Shown: positions 1 through 9,882, counted from the stretch's first letter. The stretch: 64,000 bases of DNA from Phymorhynchus buccinoides (GCA_017654935.2 CM065686.1:23981495-24045494); one strand, 5' to 3'. Numbers and translations are program-made. Notes: generated from the letters alone by a model not told the origin.

Positions 1-37
1 CTGACAGGGATGATGATTCTGTATTTGAAGATTAAGG

Positions 38-141
38 CTATTCAATGCAATACAATGCAATACAATAATAATAATAATAATAATAGTGAATCATTTATAT
101 AGCGCACTCCTCCACCAAATGTGGAGCTCTATGCGCTTAAC
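38..141. repeat. AAT microsatellite joined to a GCGC hairpin motif
   Basis: A run of AAT triplets at about 65-85 is followed by a short stretch containing TATAGCGCAC, and its partial inverse ATGCGCTT lies about 40 bases later. A microsatellite joined to a 'TTTATA.GCGC' motif is seen again at 62846-62890 (AAC repeats then TTTATACGGCGC), so this looks like a small dispersed microsatellite-carrying element. No coding potential. Confidence 0.5.
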
Positions 142-195
142 AACAACACAAATTAAAAGCAAGCAAGAAATTCAACAACAAAAAAAAGTAATCGC

Positions 196-313
196 TCACA
201 CACATGCAAATAGGCACACGCATACATCCCCACCTACCCACACATACACCCATACACGCAGGCACGCACGTACACACACATACACGCACGCGCGCGCGCA
301 CGCACACCCTACC
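196..313. repeat. Cryptic CA/CG-rich simple repeat
   Basis: Degenerate CACA, CATA, CGCA and CGCG dinucleotide-rich tract. Open frames across it are low-complexity and not genes. Confidence 0.8.
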
Positions 314-358
314 CAAGAACACAATACATGATTCAATCTGTTGAATAAAGCATCAACA

Positions 359-1013
359 TAATGCAATACAACACAATACAATGCAATACAATGCAATACA
401 ATACAATGCAATACAATACAATACAATACAATACAATACAATACAATACAATATACAATACCATACCATACCATACCATACCATACCATACCATACCATA
501 CCATACCATACCATACCATACCATACCATACCATACCATACCATACCATACCATACCATACCATACCATACCATACTATACCATACCATACCATACCATA
601 CCATACCATACCATACCATACCATACCATACCATACCATACCATACCATGCCATACCATACCATACCATACCATACCATACCATACCATACCATACCATA
701 CCATACCATACCATACCATACCATACCATACCATACCATACCATATAATGCAATGCAATGCAATGCAATGCAATGCCACGCCACGCCACGCCACGCCACG
801 CCACGCCACGCCACGCCACGCCACGCCACGCCACGCCACGCCACGCCACGCCACCCACACCACACCACACCACACCACACCACACACACACACATATACC
901 ATACCATACCATACCATACAAAGCATATAATACAGCACAATACAATACAACACAACACAACACAACGCAATACAATACAATTCAATTCAATGCAATACAA
1001 TGCAAGTCCCAAC
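359..1013. repeat. Mosaic pentanucleotide satellite
   Basis: About 650 bp built from blocks of related 5-bp units: CAATA/CAATG (361-451), CCATA (461-745, about 57 units, nearly pure with single substitutions near 576 and 649), CAATG (747-775), CCACG (776-850), CCACA-type (851-893), CCATA again (about 897-918), then CAATA/CAACA (about 920-1005). The blocks differ from each other by one or two bases, so the array looks like one pentamer lineage that mutated and re-amplified in blocks, roughly symmetric about the CCACG core. Long Tyr/His/Trp-rich open frames here on both strands are artefacts of the 5-bp period. Confidence 0.97.
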
Positions 1014-1051
1014 CATATACTGATCTGCACTACTTAATAATGAGTGTCGTT

Positions 1052-1184
1052 TTTAAAGACCCCCCACGTCACGTGTCACATTCCCTCTTATGCTTGAAAG
1101 ATTTCTTAAGATTTCTTACCAGCTATAAGAGGGAAAACACGTGAAAACCATGATTTGGACACGTGACGTGGTGGGTCTTTAAAG
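1052..1184. mobile_element. Short MITE-like element, TTTAAAGACCC family, copy 1
   Basis: A 133-bp element with near-perfect ~25-bp terminal inverted repeats. The left end starts TTTAAAGACC and the right end finishes GGGTCTTTAAA, both with an inner CACGTCACGTGT-type stretch. The interior has the phrase GAGGGAAAACACGTGAAA, which recurs in the other copies at 14581, 17190 and 18318. Non-autonomous DNA transposon by structure. The superfamily is not established. Confidence 0.75.
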
Positions 1185-1500
1185 CTTATCGTTTTTCTGT
1201 GACGTTGTCATCTTAAATATAATTATTTTGATCTGTAATAAACGCCATTTGTTTATATCAACACTTAATCTCTCCCCCCCCCCCACCCACCCATATAGAT
1301 AATCTAATGTGTTCATACACAATGTTATGTTTTACGTTTTATTCCGCAGTCTTTACACTCCCTTTGTCTATTGCTATTTTTGTCATTCATCGTATTTGCT
1401 ACGAAAGTTAATCACAGAAAACTAAATTCTAACAACCTTTCGTGTGTTCTTCTTCAACTCTAACACTCTACTTCCGCTCATCAAGTAGTGTTAGGGTACT

Positions 1501-1694
1501 CACACATATACATGCGAAGATTCCGTGCGGAATTCCGTGCGCAATCCGTAAATAAGTAAAAGAAAGAAGGGTACAAATTTACGGATTAGGGGAAATTCGG
1601 ACACGTGCGCAAATGTTTTGCATTTTTTTTCTTTTACTTATTTACGTTACGGATTGCGCACGGGTTTCCGCGCGGAATCTACGCATGTGTGTGT
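1501..1694. mobile_element. Foldback element with ~60-bp inverted arms
   Basis: The left arm (1501-1564) and right arm (1629-1693) are imperfect reverse complements, sharing CGCAATCCGTAA, AAATAAGTAAAAG and TTCCG.GCGGAA segments. The spacer is about 65 bp. MITE-like and non-coding. It abuts the outer element at 1698-2264, which shares the 'ccgtaatccgcaa' vocabulary, so the two are probably related. Confidence 0.7.
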
Positions 1695-1697
1695 ACA

Positions 1698-2023
1698 CGG
1701 TCTTAGGGCCTGTGCACATTATATCCGTAATCCGCAAGTTCCGTACGCAAACCCCAATCGCTTATACGCAACGATTTAAAAAAAAAAAACATTCTTATTT
1801 ATACAGGGTAATGAGATAAGCATTGCTTTTTTACACTCAGCCCTGTGGCCAAACAAGAAAACTAACAGACCCACAAATATGTAATGCAAAAACATTATAA
1901 AGTAACATAAGCATCAAAGCAATCCTTCGAACCATCATCAAGAATAACAATATATACAAAATAGCAATGTAAGAGGGAGACGAGTTAAGGACAACAGACA
2001 GACAATATAAGGAATTTGAAAAG

Positions 2024-2061
<38 letters not shown>

Positions 2062-2077
2062 GAGAGAGAGAGAGAGA

Positions 2078-2146
<69 letters not shown>

Positions 2147-2264
2147 CGAGACGGACGCGGAAACTCATCCGCAATCCCATCCGCTTATTTCCTATATGAG
2201 CGAATGGGGCTTCCGTACGTACGGAACTTGAGGATTGCGGATGTAGTGTCTACGGTCCTAAGAC
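1698..2264. mobile_element. Foldback element carrying a GA microsatellite
   Basis: The left arm (about 1698-1765: GGTCTTAGG, ATCCGTAATCCGCAAGTTCC, CCCCAATCGC) pairs with the right arm (about 2198-2264: GCGAATGGGG, GGAACTTGAGGATTGCGGAT, CGGTCCTAAGAC). The centre holds unrelated AT-rich sequence and a long GA tract. A possible end fragment of the same family is seen at about 14880-14915 (TTCCGTGCGTGCGGTCTTAG). Confidence 0.65.
2027..2147. repeat. GA dinucleotide microsatellite
   Basis: About 120 bp of AG repeats with occasional G or AA interruptions. It lies inside the foldback element at 1698-2264. Confidence 0.97.
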
Positions 2265-2318
2265 TAACAACCAAAATAATATGACGCAGGCTTGCAAGAT
2301 TTCGCGAATAGCCCAATA

Positions 2319-2481
2319 AAGGGCCAGCCACACGTCCACTAAAATCGCACGACTGTACGATACGATTCGATCGGGGGGGGGGCGTGGTCTCGATGCGCCA
2401 ATCACATTTGTTCTTGGAGACCACGTGATCGAATCGTATCGTACAGTCGTGCGATTTTAGTGGACGTGTGGCTGAGCCCTT
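2319..2481. mobile_element. 163-bp near-perfect hairpin MITE
   Basis: Arms of about 54 bp (2319-2372 and 2428-2481) are almost perfect reverse complements, with key blocks GCCACACGTCCACTAAAATC, CGCACGACTGTACGATACGA and TTCGATC. The loop contains an inner GGTCTC/GAGACC pair. Such perfect arms imply recent activity or arm-to-arm conversion. The open frame spanning it on the minus strand reads across the palindrome and is not a gene. A decayed relative may lie at 17573-17950. Confidence 0.8.
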
Positions 2482-2650
2482 AAGCTTTTTCAACACGTAT
2501 TACAACATCGATCCTCGGCGAGTGAGTGGACAGTAAACTTCACCAAATGATGTACTTATCCCCCTTCCTTAACAAAGAGGCCATACTAAGTACTGCAGGA
2601 GATAGTCAAACAAAACTCGAAGTGGAAAGACGGCTTAAAACGGAAAGACG

Positions 2651-3180
2651 TTAAAGGGGCACCCTGACGGATGAGTTTTTGCAAGAAACACGTCGAGATC
2701 ACCATGAAAACACCCTTTACAGAGATCAGAACACTCACTTTGCTCTGGTTTCCTAGAAATCAAACCGTCAAAATGGCGATTCCTCCTTGGCGGAGACGCT
2801 GGAGAGAGTAGCCATTTTGGATGGGGTGGGTGGAGGACACTCAGAGTGGTTGAAGCGTTTTCTTTTTTTTTTGGAGTACAGTATAAAAAAAAATTGGAGC
2901 GCTTTCCTTTAGATAAACTATAAAATAATAAAAAGGCTTGTATTGCGAAAATTTCGTGCAAACGATTTGGCGGCCATTAGAAAAGAGACGGCACACGCCT
3001 TCTCTTTGGGTGAAATAATTTGACTTCCAGCACCTCCGCCAAGGAGGAATCGCCGATTTGACGGTTTGATTTCTAGGAAACCAGAGCAAAGTGAGTGTTG
3101 CAATCACTGTAAAGGGTGTTTTCCTGGTGATCTCGACGTGTTTCTTACAAAAACTCATCCGTCAGAGTGCCTCTTTAAGG
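2651..3180. mobile_element. Foldback family F1, copy 1 (~530 bp)
   Basis: Long imperfect terminal inverted repeats of about 140 bp. The left end reads TTAAAGGGGCACCCTGACGG, then ATGAGTTTTTGC, AACACGTCGAGATCACCA, CTTTGCTCTGGTTTCCTAGA and AAACCGTCAAAATGGCGATT. The same series appears reversed at the right end. The centre contains a short 'cgtgcaaacgatttgg' block conserved in the other copies. No transposase remains. Copies 2-4 are at 6571, 12049 and 21068. Confidence 0.85.
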
Positions 3181-3248
3181 GGTGAACTATGCTTGGTGTT
3201 GCAGAATTAAGGAAGGCCAGTGAAGTTGTGGGTACGTTCTATGAATGA

Positions 3249-3530
3249 AAATCTGTTTGACGTCCTCTGACCCGGAACGGGTACATCATTATGGGACATT
3301 TGTAGTTATAAAGATTGTTGTTCGATCCTGGAGGTACTGCAATACCAAGAACGACCCGTTGTTATTTGATCACAAACATAAGCTATAAAAGGTGGGGTTT
3401 ACAAAAATCTGCTTAACGTCCTCCGGTCTGAAGCAGACACACATGGGACATTAGTAGATATACAGATGGTGGGAACGATCCTGGAGGCAATGCCCGGAGG
3501 CAGTGCAACACCAGGAAAGTCCCGAATGTT
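3249..3530 (+). repeat. Dispersed repeat, two diverged tandem copies
   Basis: Two copies about 155 bp apart share 'aaatctg.tt.acgtcctc', 'atgggacatt.gtag', 'cgatcctggaggtactgcaa' and 'accaggaaagtcccg'-like blocks. A third copy on the opposite strand lies at 9366-9480. Non-coding. The family was not identified. Confidence 0.65.
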
Positions 3531-3584
3531 TTTAACAATACAGATATTATTGTGACCTGGTGGGGTTTAGTAAAACACCCCCAT

Positions 3585-4252
3585 CACATAATGGGCAACG
3601 TTCTCGCTACGTCCTCCACGATCAGACAAAACGTGGGTCTGGTCGTAGCTTGGTCGTGGCGTAACGTATTAAGAGCGTAGAGTGGTCTAGGTAGGAGCGT
3701 GGAGAGCGTGGTATTAAGTACTTTATACTTTATAGTCACAGAGGCGTCTCTGTGAATTCGGGTTGCTCCCACCTGGAGAGCGCGTCGCAGCCAGAGGCGC
3801 GCCACCAAACACAGCTTATTTTGTTCAACTCGTTGATTGTACAATGAACGACAGTGAAATTTATTACACAGTTTGACATATCGCTCTTACAATACCAACA
3901 GACTTACTTGGTAGGCTGCGTTCTCGCCACGCGAATTTAGAACATGCTCGTAGCGAGCGAGGACGTGGTGGAAAAGGAAGCGTGGCGGGATCGTAGTGAG
4001 AACGGGGGACAACGCAGTGGCAGCGTGGTGAGTGCAGTGGACAGCCGAAATAGTGGACAGAGTACTGAGAACAGAGCGGAAGTGTAAGGTCCGTACCAAG
4101 AGCGTAGCTCGTTCTACGATTATTCAGCTGCGGGTCTCCACTCATCAGATCGTAGTGAGGTCGTGGTTGCAGCAGTCACACTTGAGGAGGATGTCCACGA
4201 CCTCGCTACGTTCTCTAGAAATTTAGCGCGCAGTGAGAACGTAGTGGGGTCT
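3585..4252. repeat. Decayed element built of CGTTCTCGCTACG-type inverted motifs
   Basis: Variants of 'cgttctcgctacg' and its reverse 'cgtagcgagaacg' occur many times (about 3599, 3919, 3953, 3993, 4203, 4232), mixed with 'cgtggt' and 'cgtagtg' blocks. The outer ends (near 3599 and 4232) are in inverted orientation, suggesting a large foldback element. It is interrupted by the SINE-like segment at 3711-3808. No gene is visible. Confidence 0.5.
3711..3808 (+). mobile_element. SINE-like fragment, copy 1
   Basis: Contains TTTATAGTCACAGAGGCGTC and GGGTTGCTCCCACCTGGAGA followed by GCGCGTCGCAGCCAGAGGCG. The same blocks occur at 16208-16399, where the copy extends further 3'. I recognise the 'ctggagagcgcgtcgc' segment as part of a repeat common in molluscan sequences, from memory and unverified. 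Truncated here. Confidence 0.55.
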
Positions 4253-4676
4253 TTATCGTGTGTGACGGGGGGGCTAACTTTTAATGGAAGTTTCTATTTT
4301 TGCGTTGCATTTTTACCCCGTCCCAACCGCGTTTCAGTTCACCTCCTTACACCCCCCCCCCCCCTCCTCCACCCATTTCTGTTTCACTGTACATAGGTTA
4401 CTGTATTTACAATGGAAGTACACTCTTGGGAGAGCTGGGGAACGGAGGGACTTTAGAGAAGAAGTTCCCCCTTGTTGTGTGTGATTATGTGTTGACGTGA
4501 CGATATTATGCAATGTTTTGTATTTAGCATGTTGTTTTTTACTTTATATTATTGGGTGTTTGATTTTGTGCAGGCGGGTAGGCCTATATCTTTGTATCTT
4601 TTAGCATTTTTATATACTCTATAATGTTATATGTCTTTTGTTTGTTTTAATGTAAAATTCGCAGTCGTTGCCACTT
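4253..4676. other. Non-coding, no feature seen
   Basis: AT-rich sequence with a C-run near 4351-4364. Short frames lack any recognisable domain. It runs into the scaffold gap. Confidence 0.6.
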
Positions 4677-5176
4677 NNNNNNNNNNNNNNNNNNNNNNNN
4701 NNNNNNNNNNNNNNNNNNNNNNNNNNNNNNNNNNNNNNNNNNNNNNNNNNNNNNNNNNNNNNNNNNNNNNNNNNNNNNNNNNNNNNNNNNNNNNNNNNNN
4801 NNNNNNNNNNNNNNNNNNNNNNNNNNNNNNNNNNNNNNNNNNNNNNNNNNNNNNNNNNNNNNNNNNNNNNNNNNNNNNNNNNNNNNNNNNNNNNNNNNNN
4901 NNNNNNNNNNNNNNNNNNNNNNNNNNNNNNNNNNNNNNNNNNNNNNNNNNNNNNNNNNNNNNNNNNNNNNNNNNNNNNNNNNNNNNNNNNNNNNNNNNNN
5001 NNNNNNNNNNNNNNNNNNNNNNNNNNNNNNNNNNNNNNNNNNNNNNNNNNNNNNNNNNNNNNNNNNNNNNNNNNNNNNNNNNNNNNNNNNNNNNNNNNNN
5101 NNNNNNNNNNNNNNNNNNNNNNNNNNNNNNNNNNNNNNNNNNNNNNNNNNNNNNNNNNNNNNNNNNNNNNNNNNNN
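4677..5176. other. Assembly gap of 500 N
   Basis: Exactly 500 N, a standard placeholder length, followed immediately by GA repeats, so the assembly probably broke in the microsatellite. Confidence 0.99.
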
Positions 5177-5330
5177 AGAGAGATTTAGAGAGATAGAAAG
5201 TGAGAGAGAGACAGAGAGAAAGAGAGAGTGACAAATGACAATTATTTATTGACAATAGTTTTACAACCCTTATGCCAAGGGGGTACATGCGCAATACGAG
5301 AGAGAGAGAGATTTAGAGAAAGAGAGAGAG

Positions 5331-5393
<63 letters not shown>

Positions 5394-5489
5394 AGAGAGA
5401 TAGAGAGAGATAGAGAGAGAGAGAGAGAAAGAGATTTAGAGAGGAGAGAGAATATGAGAGAGAGAGACTTAGAGGGAGAGAGAGAGGAC

Positions 5490-5549
<60 letters not shown>

Positions 5550-5560
5550 AGAGATGCCGC
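5177..5560. repeat. GA microsatellite, part 1
   Basis: Interrupted GA repeats (GAGA, GATA, GATTTAGA variants) with a 60-bp unique insert at about 5231-5295. Ser/Leu-rich open frames on the minus strand are products of TCTC repeats, not genes. Confidence 0.95.
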
Positions 5561-5654
5561 ATAAGAAGCTCTGCTTGCTTCAGTTATGTCATAGTTGTTG
5601 TTCATGTTGATTTGGAAAATGAGAACATTTAAACCAGAGAGAATGAGAAAGATT

Positions 5655-5700
5655 CGAGAGAGAGAGAGGGCGAGAGAGAGATAGAGAGAGAGAGATTTAA

Positions 5701-5740
<40 letters not shown>

Positions 5741-5839
5741 AGAGAGAGAGCGAGAGCGAGAGAGAGAGAGAGGGGAGAGACCCGAGGAGAGAGGGGAGAA
5801 GACGAGAGAGAGAGAGAGAGGAGAGAGAGTAGAGAGAGT
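5655..5839. repeat. GA microsatellite, part 2
   Basis: Continues the GA-rich tract after about 90 bp of unique sequence, with GAGC and GGGGAGA interruptions. Confidence 0.95.
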
Positions 5840-6089
5840 TTTAATCAATCGTGGAAAGCAAAACGTTTGTTTTTTTCATTTTTTTCTTCCTTGTTCTGCG
5901 ACAGTGTGTCTGCTAGCACTACGGGGTATTATCTCTTAAAAACAAACAATAAAAAAAAAGCCGGACCCAAACCAAAAAAAAGCCAAAAAACTTGGAGAAG
6001 TAGTAATTCTCCTGTTTGGCGCTTAGCACGAAATTCTGCCTCCCCGAACGGAAGGTATCTTAGATAATGTTCAGTGTTGTCATTAAGTC
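5840..6089. other. Non-coding, A-rich stretch
   Basis: AT-rich sequence with A-runs at about 5948-5998. No gene or repeat recognised. Confidence 0.5.
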
Positions 6090-6324
6090 TTAACCCCTTG
6101 AACTGCCACCAACGTATTACATGCGGGACCTGATGACATCACTGATGATGTCATCATATGAAGAGGAATAACCCTGATATGCTGGCTTTTGCTCTAACAC
6201 AGTCAAGAGAGTTATATCCCCAGACCATTTTGCCAGATTGGCTCCATCAGTTGTCTTTTTCATGTCATGATTTGCACAATGATTTTTTTCTTTAATTTTC
6301 TCTGGCAGTCAAGGAAGGGGTTAA
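6090..6324. mobile_element. piggyBac-type MITE family P1, copy 1 (TTAA ends)
   Basis: TTAA at both ends (6090-6093 and 6321-6324) flanks terminal inverted repeats CCCCTTGAACTGCCA and TGGCAGTCAAGG.AGGGG. The interior includes the self-complementary GATGACATCACTGATGATGT. Copy 2 is at 15543-15790 with the same ends and interior. TTAA target duplications are the hallmark of the piggyBac superfamily. The assignment is inferred from ends only, since no transposase is present. Confidence 0.75.
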
Positions 6325-6570
6325 TGCTCTGCGTGTAGTTTTAGTCCCCCAGAAGGAGACGGGAAAGAGACGTTCTGCGAGTATGGCACCGTAACTTCGC
6401 CTGGGCACAGTAACTTAACCCCCCCGCTCTCTAATGTCCTCTTTTTTCTCTATGGGACTTCGTGTTTCGCGTAATGATGTCTTTGATACTAGTAATAGAC
6501 GTCTTTGATAACTGTACTACAACTTAGCGTCACTCGTAACATCAATCGTTAAAGAGCTGTTGTATTGGTA

Positions 6571-7155
6571 TTAAAGGTGGACCCTGACGGATGAGCTTTG
6601 TTTTGCCAGAAACACGTCGAGGATCACCAGAAAGACAGCCTTTTCAAGGATCGGAACACTCACTTTGCTCTGGTTTCATAGAAATCAAAGCGTCAAAACG
6701 GCGCGTTCTCTCCTTGGCGGAGATGCCAGAGAGAGAAGCCATTTTGGACGGGGTGGGTGGAGGCCACTGAGAGTGGTTGAAGCTTTTTCTTCTTTGTAGT
6801 GCAGTAAAAAAAAATGGGAGCTGTTTTCTTTGTTGTGAGCGAAACTTATTTAGGTAAACTGCATAAACTTAAAAACAAATAAATAAATAGGCTTATATTG
6901 TGGAAATTTCGTGCAAACGATTTGGTCTAAACTCAGGCGGGCCATTAGAAAAGAGAAGGCACATGCCTTCTCTTTCACTGAAATAATTTGTTTTCCAGCA
7001 CCTCTCCGCCAAGGAGGATTCGCCGTTTTGACGGTTTGATTTCTAAAAAAAAACAGAGCAAAGTGAGTGTTCCGATCCTTGAAAAGGGTGTCTTTCCTGG
7101 TGATCTCGACGTGTTTTTTGCAACAAAAACCTAATCTGTCAGGGTGCTCCTTTAA
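6571..7155. mobile_element. Foldback family F1, copy 2 (~585 bp)
   Basis: Starts TTAAAGGTGGACCCTGACGG and ends CTGTCAGGGTGCTCCTTTAAA, with the same arm series and central 'cgtgcaaacgatttgg' as copy 1. Small insertions relative to copy 1 (for example GAGCTTTGTTTTGCCAGAAA) show independent decay. Confidence 0.85.
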
Positions 7156-7242
7156 ATTACAGTATCTACGAAGATTTCCTTTAATCCTTGGCACGCATGA
7201 TCAGTTTGACTTGTTCATGATGAGCATAATGGTCATAGCGGT

Positions 7243-7440
7243 GATGATGATATCGGCGAGGATGTTGATGATGATAAACGATGATGACGCCGTCTTCGTT
7301 GTCATCACCATCGTCGTCGTCATCATCACCATCATCATCATCATCATCATCGGTCACTCGTCATCGTCATCATCATCATGATGATCATCATGATCATCAT
7401 GATCATCATGATCATCATTATCATCATCGTCATCACTCCT
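7243..7440. repeat. GAT/ATC trinucleotide repeat
   Basis: Imperfect GATGAT then CATCATCAT/CATGATCAT repeats, including a palindromic run of ATGATCATC units at about 7376-7418. His/Asp-rich frames here are repeat artefacts. Confidence 0.9.
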
Positions 7441-7512
7441 CCCTCCTGCCTCATTCATTTTTTGAGGTGTGGGGTGGTGGTGGTGGTGGTTAGGGTCCCG
7501 TCCTCCTGCATA

Positions 7513-7720
7513 GGGTAAGACGGGGTAAAAATCCCATGGGCGGGTAAGAAGCCCATGCCAATTATATCATGAAATAAAAGCAAATTTCAGTCACATTTTG
7601 CCCATGAGACGAGCGTTAATGTCTAGTATTCGTCTCATGGGCAAATTTGACTGAAATTGCTTTATTTCATGAGATAATTGGCATGGGCTTCTTACCCCCC
7701 GCCCGATGGCTTTTTAGCTT
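7513..7720. mobile_element. Foldback family F2, copy 1 (~208 bp)
   Basis: Imperfect arms of about 90 bp share GGGCGGGTAAGAAGCCCATG, CCAATTAT, TCATGAAATAAA, CAAATTTCAGTCA and GCCCATGAGACGA, separated by a loop GCGTTAATGTCTAGTAT. The outer end GGGTAAGACGGGGTAAAAA is decayed on the right. Copy 2 at 20611-20830 keeps both outer ends. Confidence 0.8.
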
Positions 7721-7828
7721 TACTATTTGAATGACGGAGACGCGAATTGCTAAAAAGTCAATGTTTCCAATTGTGTTTTGCTTTCAGGACTTTTTGTTCG
7801 TGGCGTACTTACTCTGATATGGGCTTTT

Positions 7829-8900
7829 GTTTTGTTAGCTCTGTGTTGGTGATCCTTTGTGTTTAAATACAGACCACTCCACCAGAAGAGGCACGTGCTT
7901 ATTGTCTACGGTAGTCTGTTTTGTTAGCTCTGTGTTGGTGATCCTTCGTGTTTCAATACAGACCACTCCACCAGAAGAGGCACGTGCTTATTGTCTATGG
8001 TAGTCTGTTTTGTTAGCTCTGTGTTGGTGATCATTCGTGTTTCAATACAGACCACTCCACCAGAAGAGACACGTGCTTATTGTCTATGGTAGTCTGTTTT
8101 GTTAGCTCTGTGTTGGTGATCCTTCGTGTTTCAATACAGACCACTCCACCAGAAGAGGCACGTGCTTATTGTCTATGGTAGTCTGTTTTGTTAGCTCTGT
8201 GTTGGTGATCCTTTGTGTTTAAATACAGACCACTCCACCAGAAGAGGCACGTGCTTATTGTCTATGGTAGTCTGTTTTGTTAGCTCTGTGTTGGTGATCC
8301 TTCGTGTTTAAATACAGACCACTCCACTAGAAGAGGCACGTGCTTATTGTCTATGGTAGTCTGTTTTGTTAGCTCTGTGTTGGTGATCCTTCGTGTTTAA
8401 ATACAGACCACTCCACCAGAAGAGGCACGTGCTTATTGTCTATGGTAGTCTGTTTTGTTAGCTCTGTGTTGGTGATCCTTCGTGTTTAAATACAGACCAC
8501 TCCACTAGAAGAGGCACGTGCTTATTGTCTATGGTAGTCTGTTGTGTTAGCTCTGTGTTGGTGATCATTTGTGTTTAAATACAGACCACTCCACCAGAAG
8601 AGACACGTGCTTATTGTCTATGGTAGTCTGTTTTGTTAGCTCTGTGTTGGTGATCATTTGTGTTTCAATACAGACCACTCCACCAGAAGAGACACGTGCT
8701 TATTGTCTATGGTAGTCTGTTTTGTTAGCTCTGTGTTGGTGATCATTTGTGTTTCAATACAGACCGCTCCACCAGAAGAGGCACGTGCTTATTGTCTATG
8801 GTAGTCTGTTTTGTTAGCTCTGTGTTGGTGATCCTTCGTGTTTCAATACAGACCACTCCACCAGAAGAGGCACGTGCTTATTGTCTACGGTAGTCTGTTT
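7829..8900. repeat. 89-bp tandem array, 12 copies
   Basis: Twelve head-to-tail units of exactly 89 bp, measured from the recurring GTAGTCTGTT at 7911, 8000 and 8089. Each contains TTAGCTCTGTGTTGGTGATC, AATACAGACCACTCCACC and GGCACGTGCTTATTGTCTA. Units differ by a few substitutions (cttcg/cttTg/atttg, tttcaa/tttaaa, gaggc/gagac), and shared variants in neighbouring units indicate recent unequal crossing-over. Every unit holds a CACGTG palindrome. No long open frame. Confidence 0.97.
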
Positions 8901-9158
8901 CGAATCCGTCTATAATATTTCGGTACATTACTGAAAATAGCACTCTCCGAGTAGTAGAAAGAAGAGTCACGATTCAGGACCAAAGTGACTGAAGGTAATC
9001 ACCATCCAGCCCACCCGACGAGCATAAACTGTTGATCTCTTCTACGTAGAGCCACTATGATGGTAAAGATAGAGACATTCCATATGGACGTGGGTATGAC
9101 GTAAAGCACTGAGGAAACCCAATAAAAGTCTGATCGGCTTCACGAGACAACCATGTCT
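8901..9158. other. Non-coding, no feature seen
   Basis: Unique-looking sequence between the 89-bp array and the TTA microsatellite. It contains an AATAAA at 9120-9125 but no open frame to go with it. Confidence 0.5.
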
Positions 9159-9222
9159 GTTATTATTATTATTATTATTATTATTTATTATTTATGTTAT
9201 TATTATTATTATTATTATTATC
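9159..9222. repeat. TTA microsatellite
   Basis: About 20 TTA units with one interruption (TTTATTATTTATG). Confidence 0.95.
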
Positions 9223-9365
9223 TCTTCTTCTGTTTCATTAAGCATTTCTCTTGCTCTTGGCGCAGGGCATGATCGACGCTCAAGTTTTTCCAAGTAATAA
9301 ATAATCCGCCGTGTTATTCATAATCTTACGCACGACTAAAACAAAACACACACCCAACAACATCG

Positions 9366-9480
9366 GGACTTTCCTGGTATTGCAGTACCTCCAGGATCGT
9401 CCAAAAAAAAAAACCATCTTTACAGCTTACAAATGTCTCACATGTACATGTTCCAGCTCGGAGGACGTTAAACGGACTTT
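9366..9480 (-). repeat. Dispersed repeat, antisense copy of the 3249-3530 family
   Basis: GGGACTTTCCTGGTATTGCA, GTACCTCCAGGATCG, AAATGTC.CACATG and GAGGACGTTAAAC are reverse complements of blocks at 3262-3350 and 3410-3530. Confidence 0.65.
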
Positions 9481-9736
9481 CACTCACAATCCGCGGTGTG
9501 TCTCTGTGGTTTATACCCGGTTTTGTAATATTGTTTTTAGACGTATGATACATGTCACATGCTACGGTGATCCCAACGGTACACTATCAACTTCGCAAAA
9601 TGAGACGGTCCACAGACGTTTTCTTGCCTGGCATGACATTTTTCTCTACAGTGAAGGAGGGAAACACTGGATTCCCCGGTCCTGTTCTCTTCTGTTGCCA
9701 GTGTCTCTATGGTGTATCGTGTTTCACGAAATGATC

Positions 9737-9882
9737 TCTTCTTCTTCTTCTTGTTCTTCTTCTTTGTTCTTCTTCTTCTTCTTGTTCTTTCTTGTTCTTC
9801 TTGTTCTTGTTCTTGTTCTTTTTCTTGTTCTTCCTTCTTCTTCTTCTTCTTCTTCGTCCGTCGTCGTCGTCGTCGTCGTCGG
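9737..9882. repeat. TTC microsatellite passing into GTC repeats
   Basis: TTC and TTG triplets from 9737 to about 9855, then GTC x 9. Poly-Ser, poly-Val and Lys/Glu-rich frames across it are artefacts. Confidence 0.95.

Noticed and set aside
361..1037. Tyr/Thr/His- and Met/Val/Trp/Tyr-rich frames
   Set aside because: Translations of a 5-bp repeat, which stays open in every frame.
7829..8900. A CRISPR-like array
   Set aside because: Units are identical head-to-tail with no unique spacers, and the context is eukaryotic.
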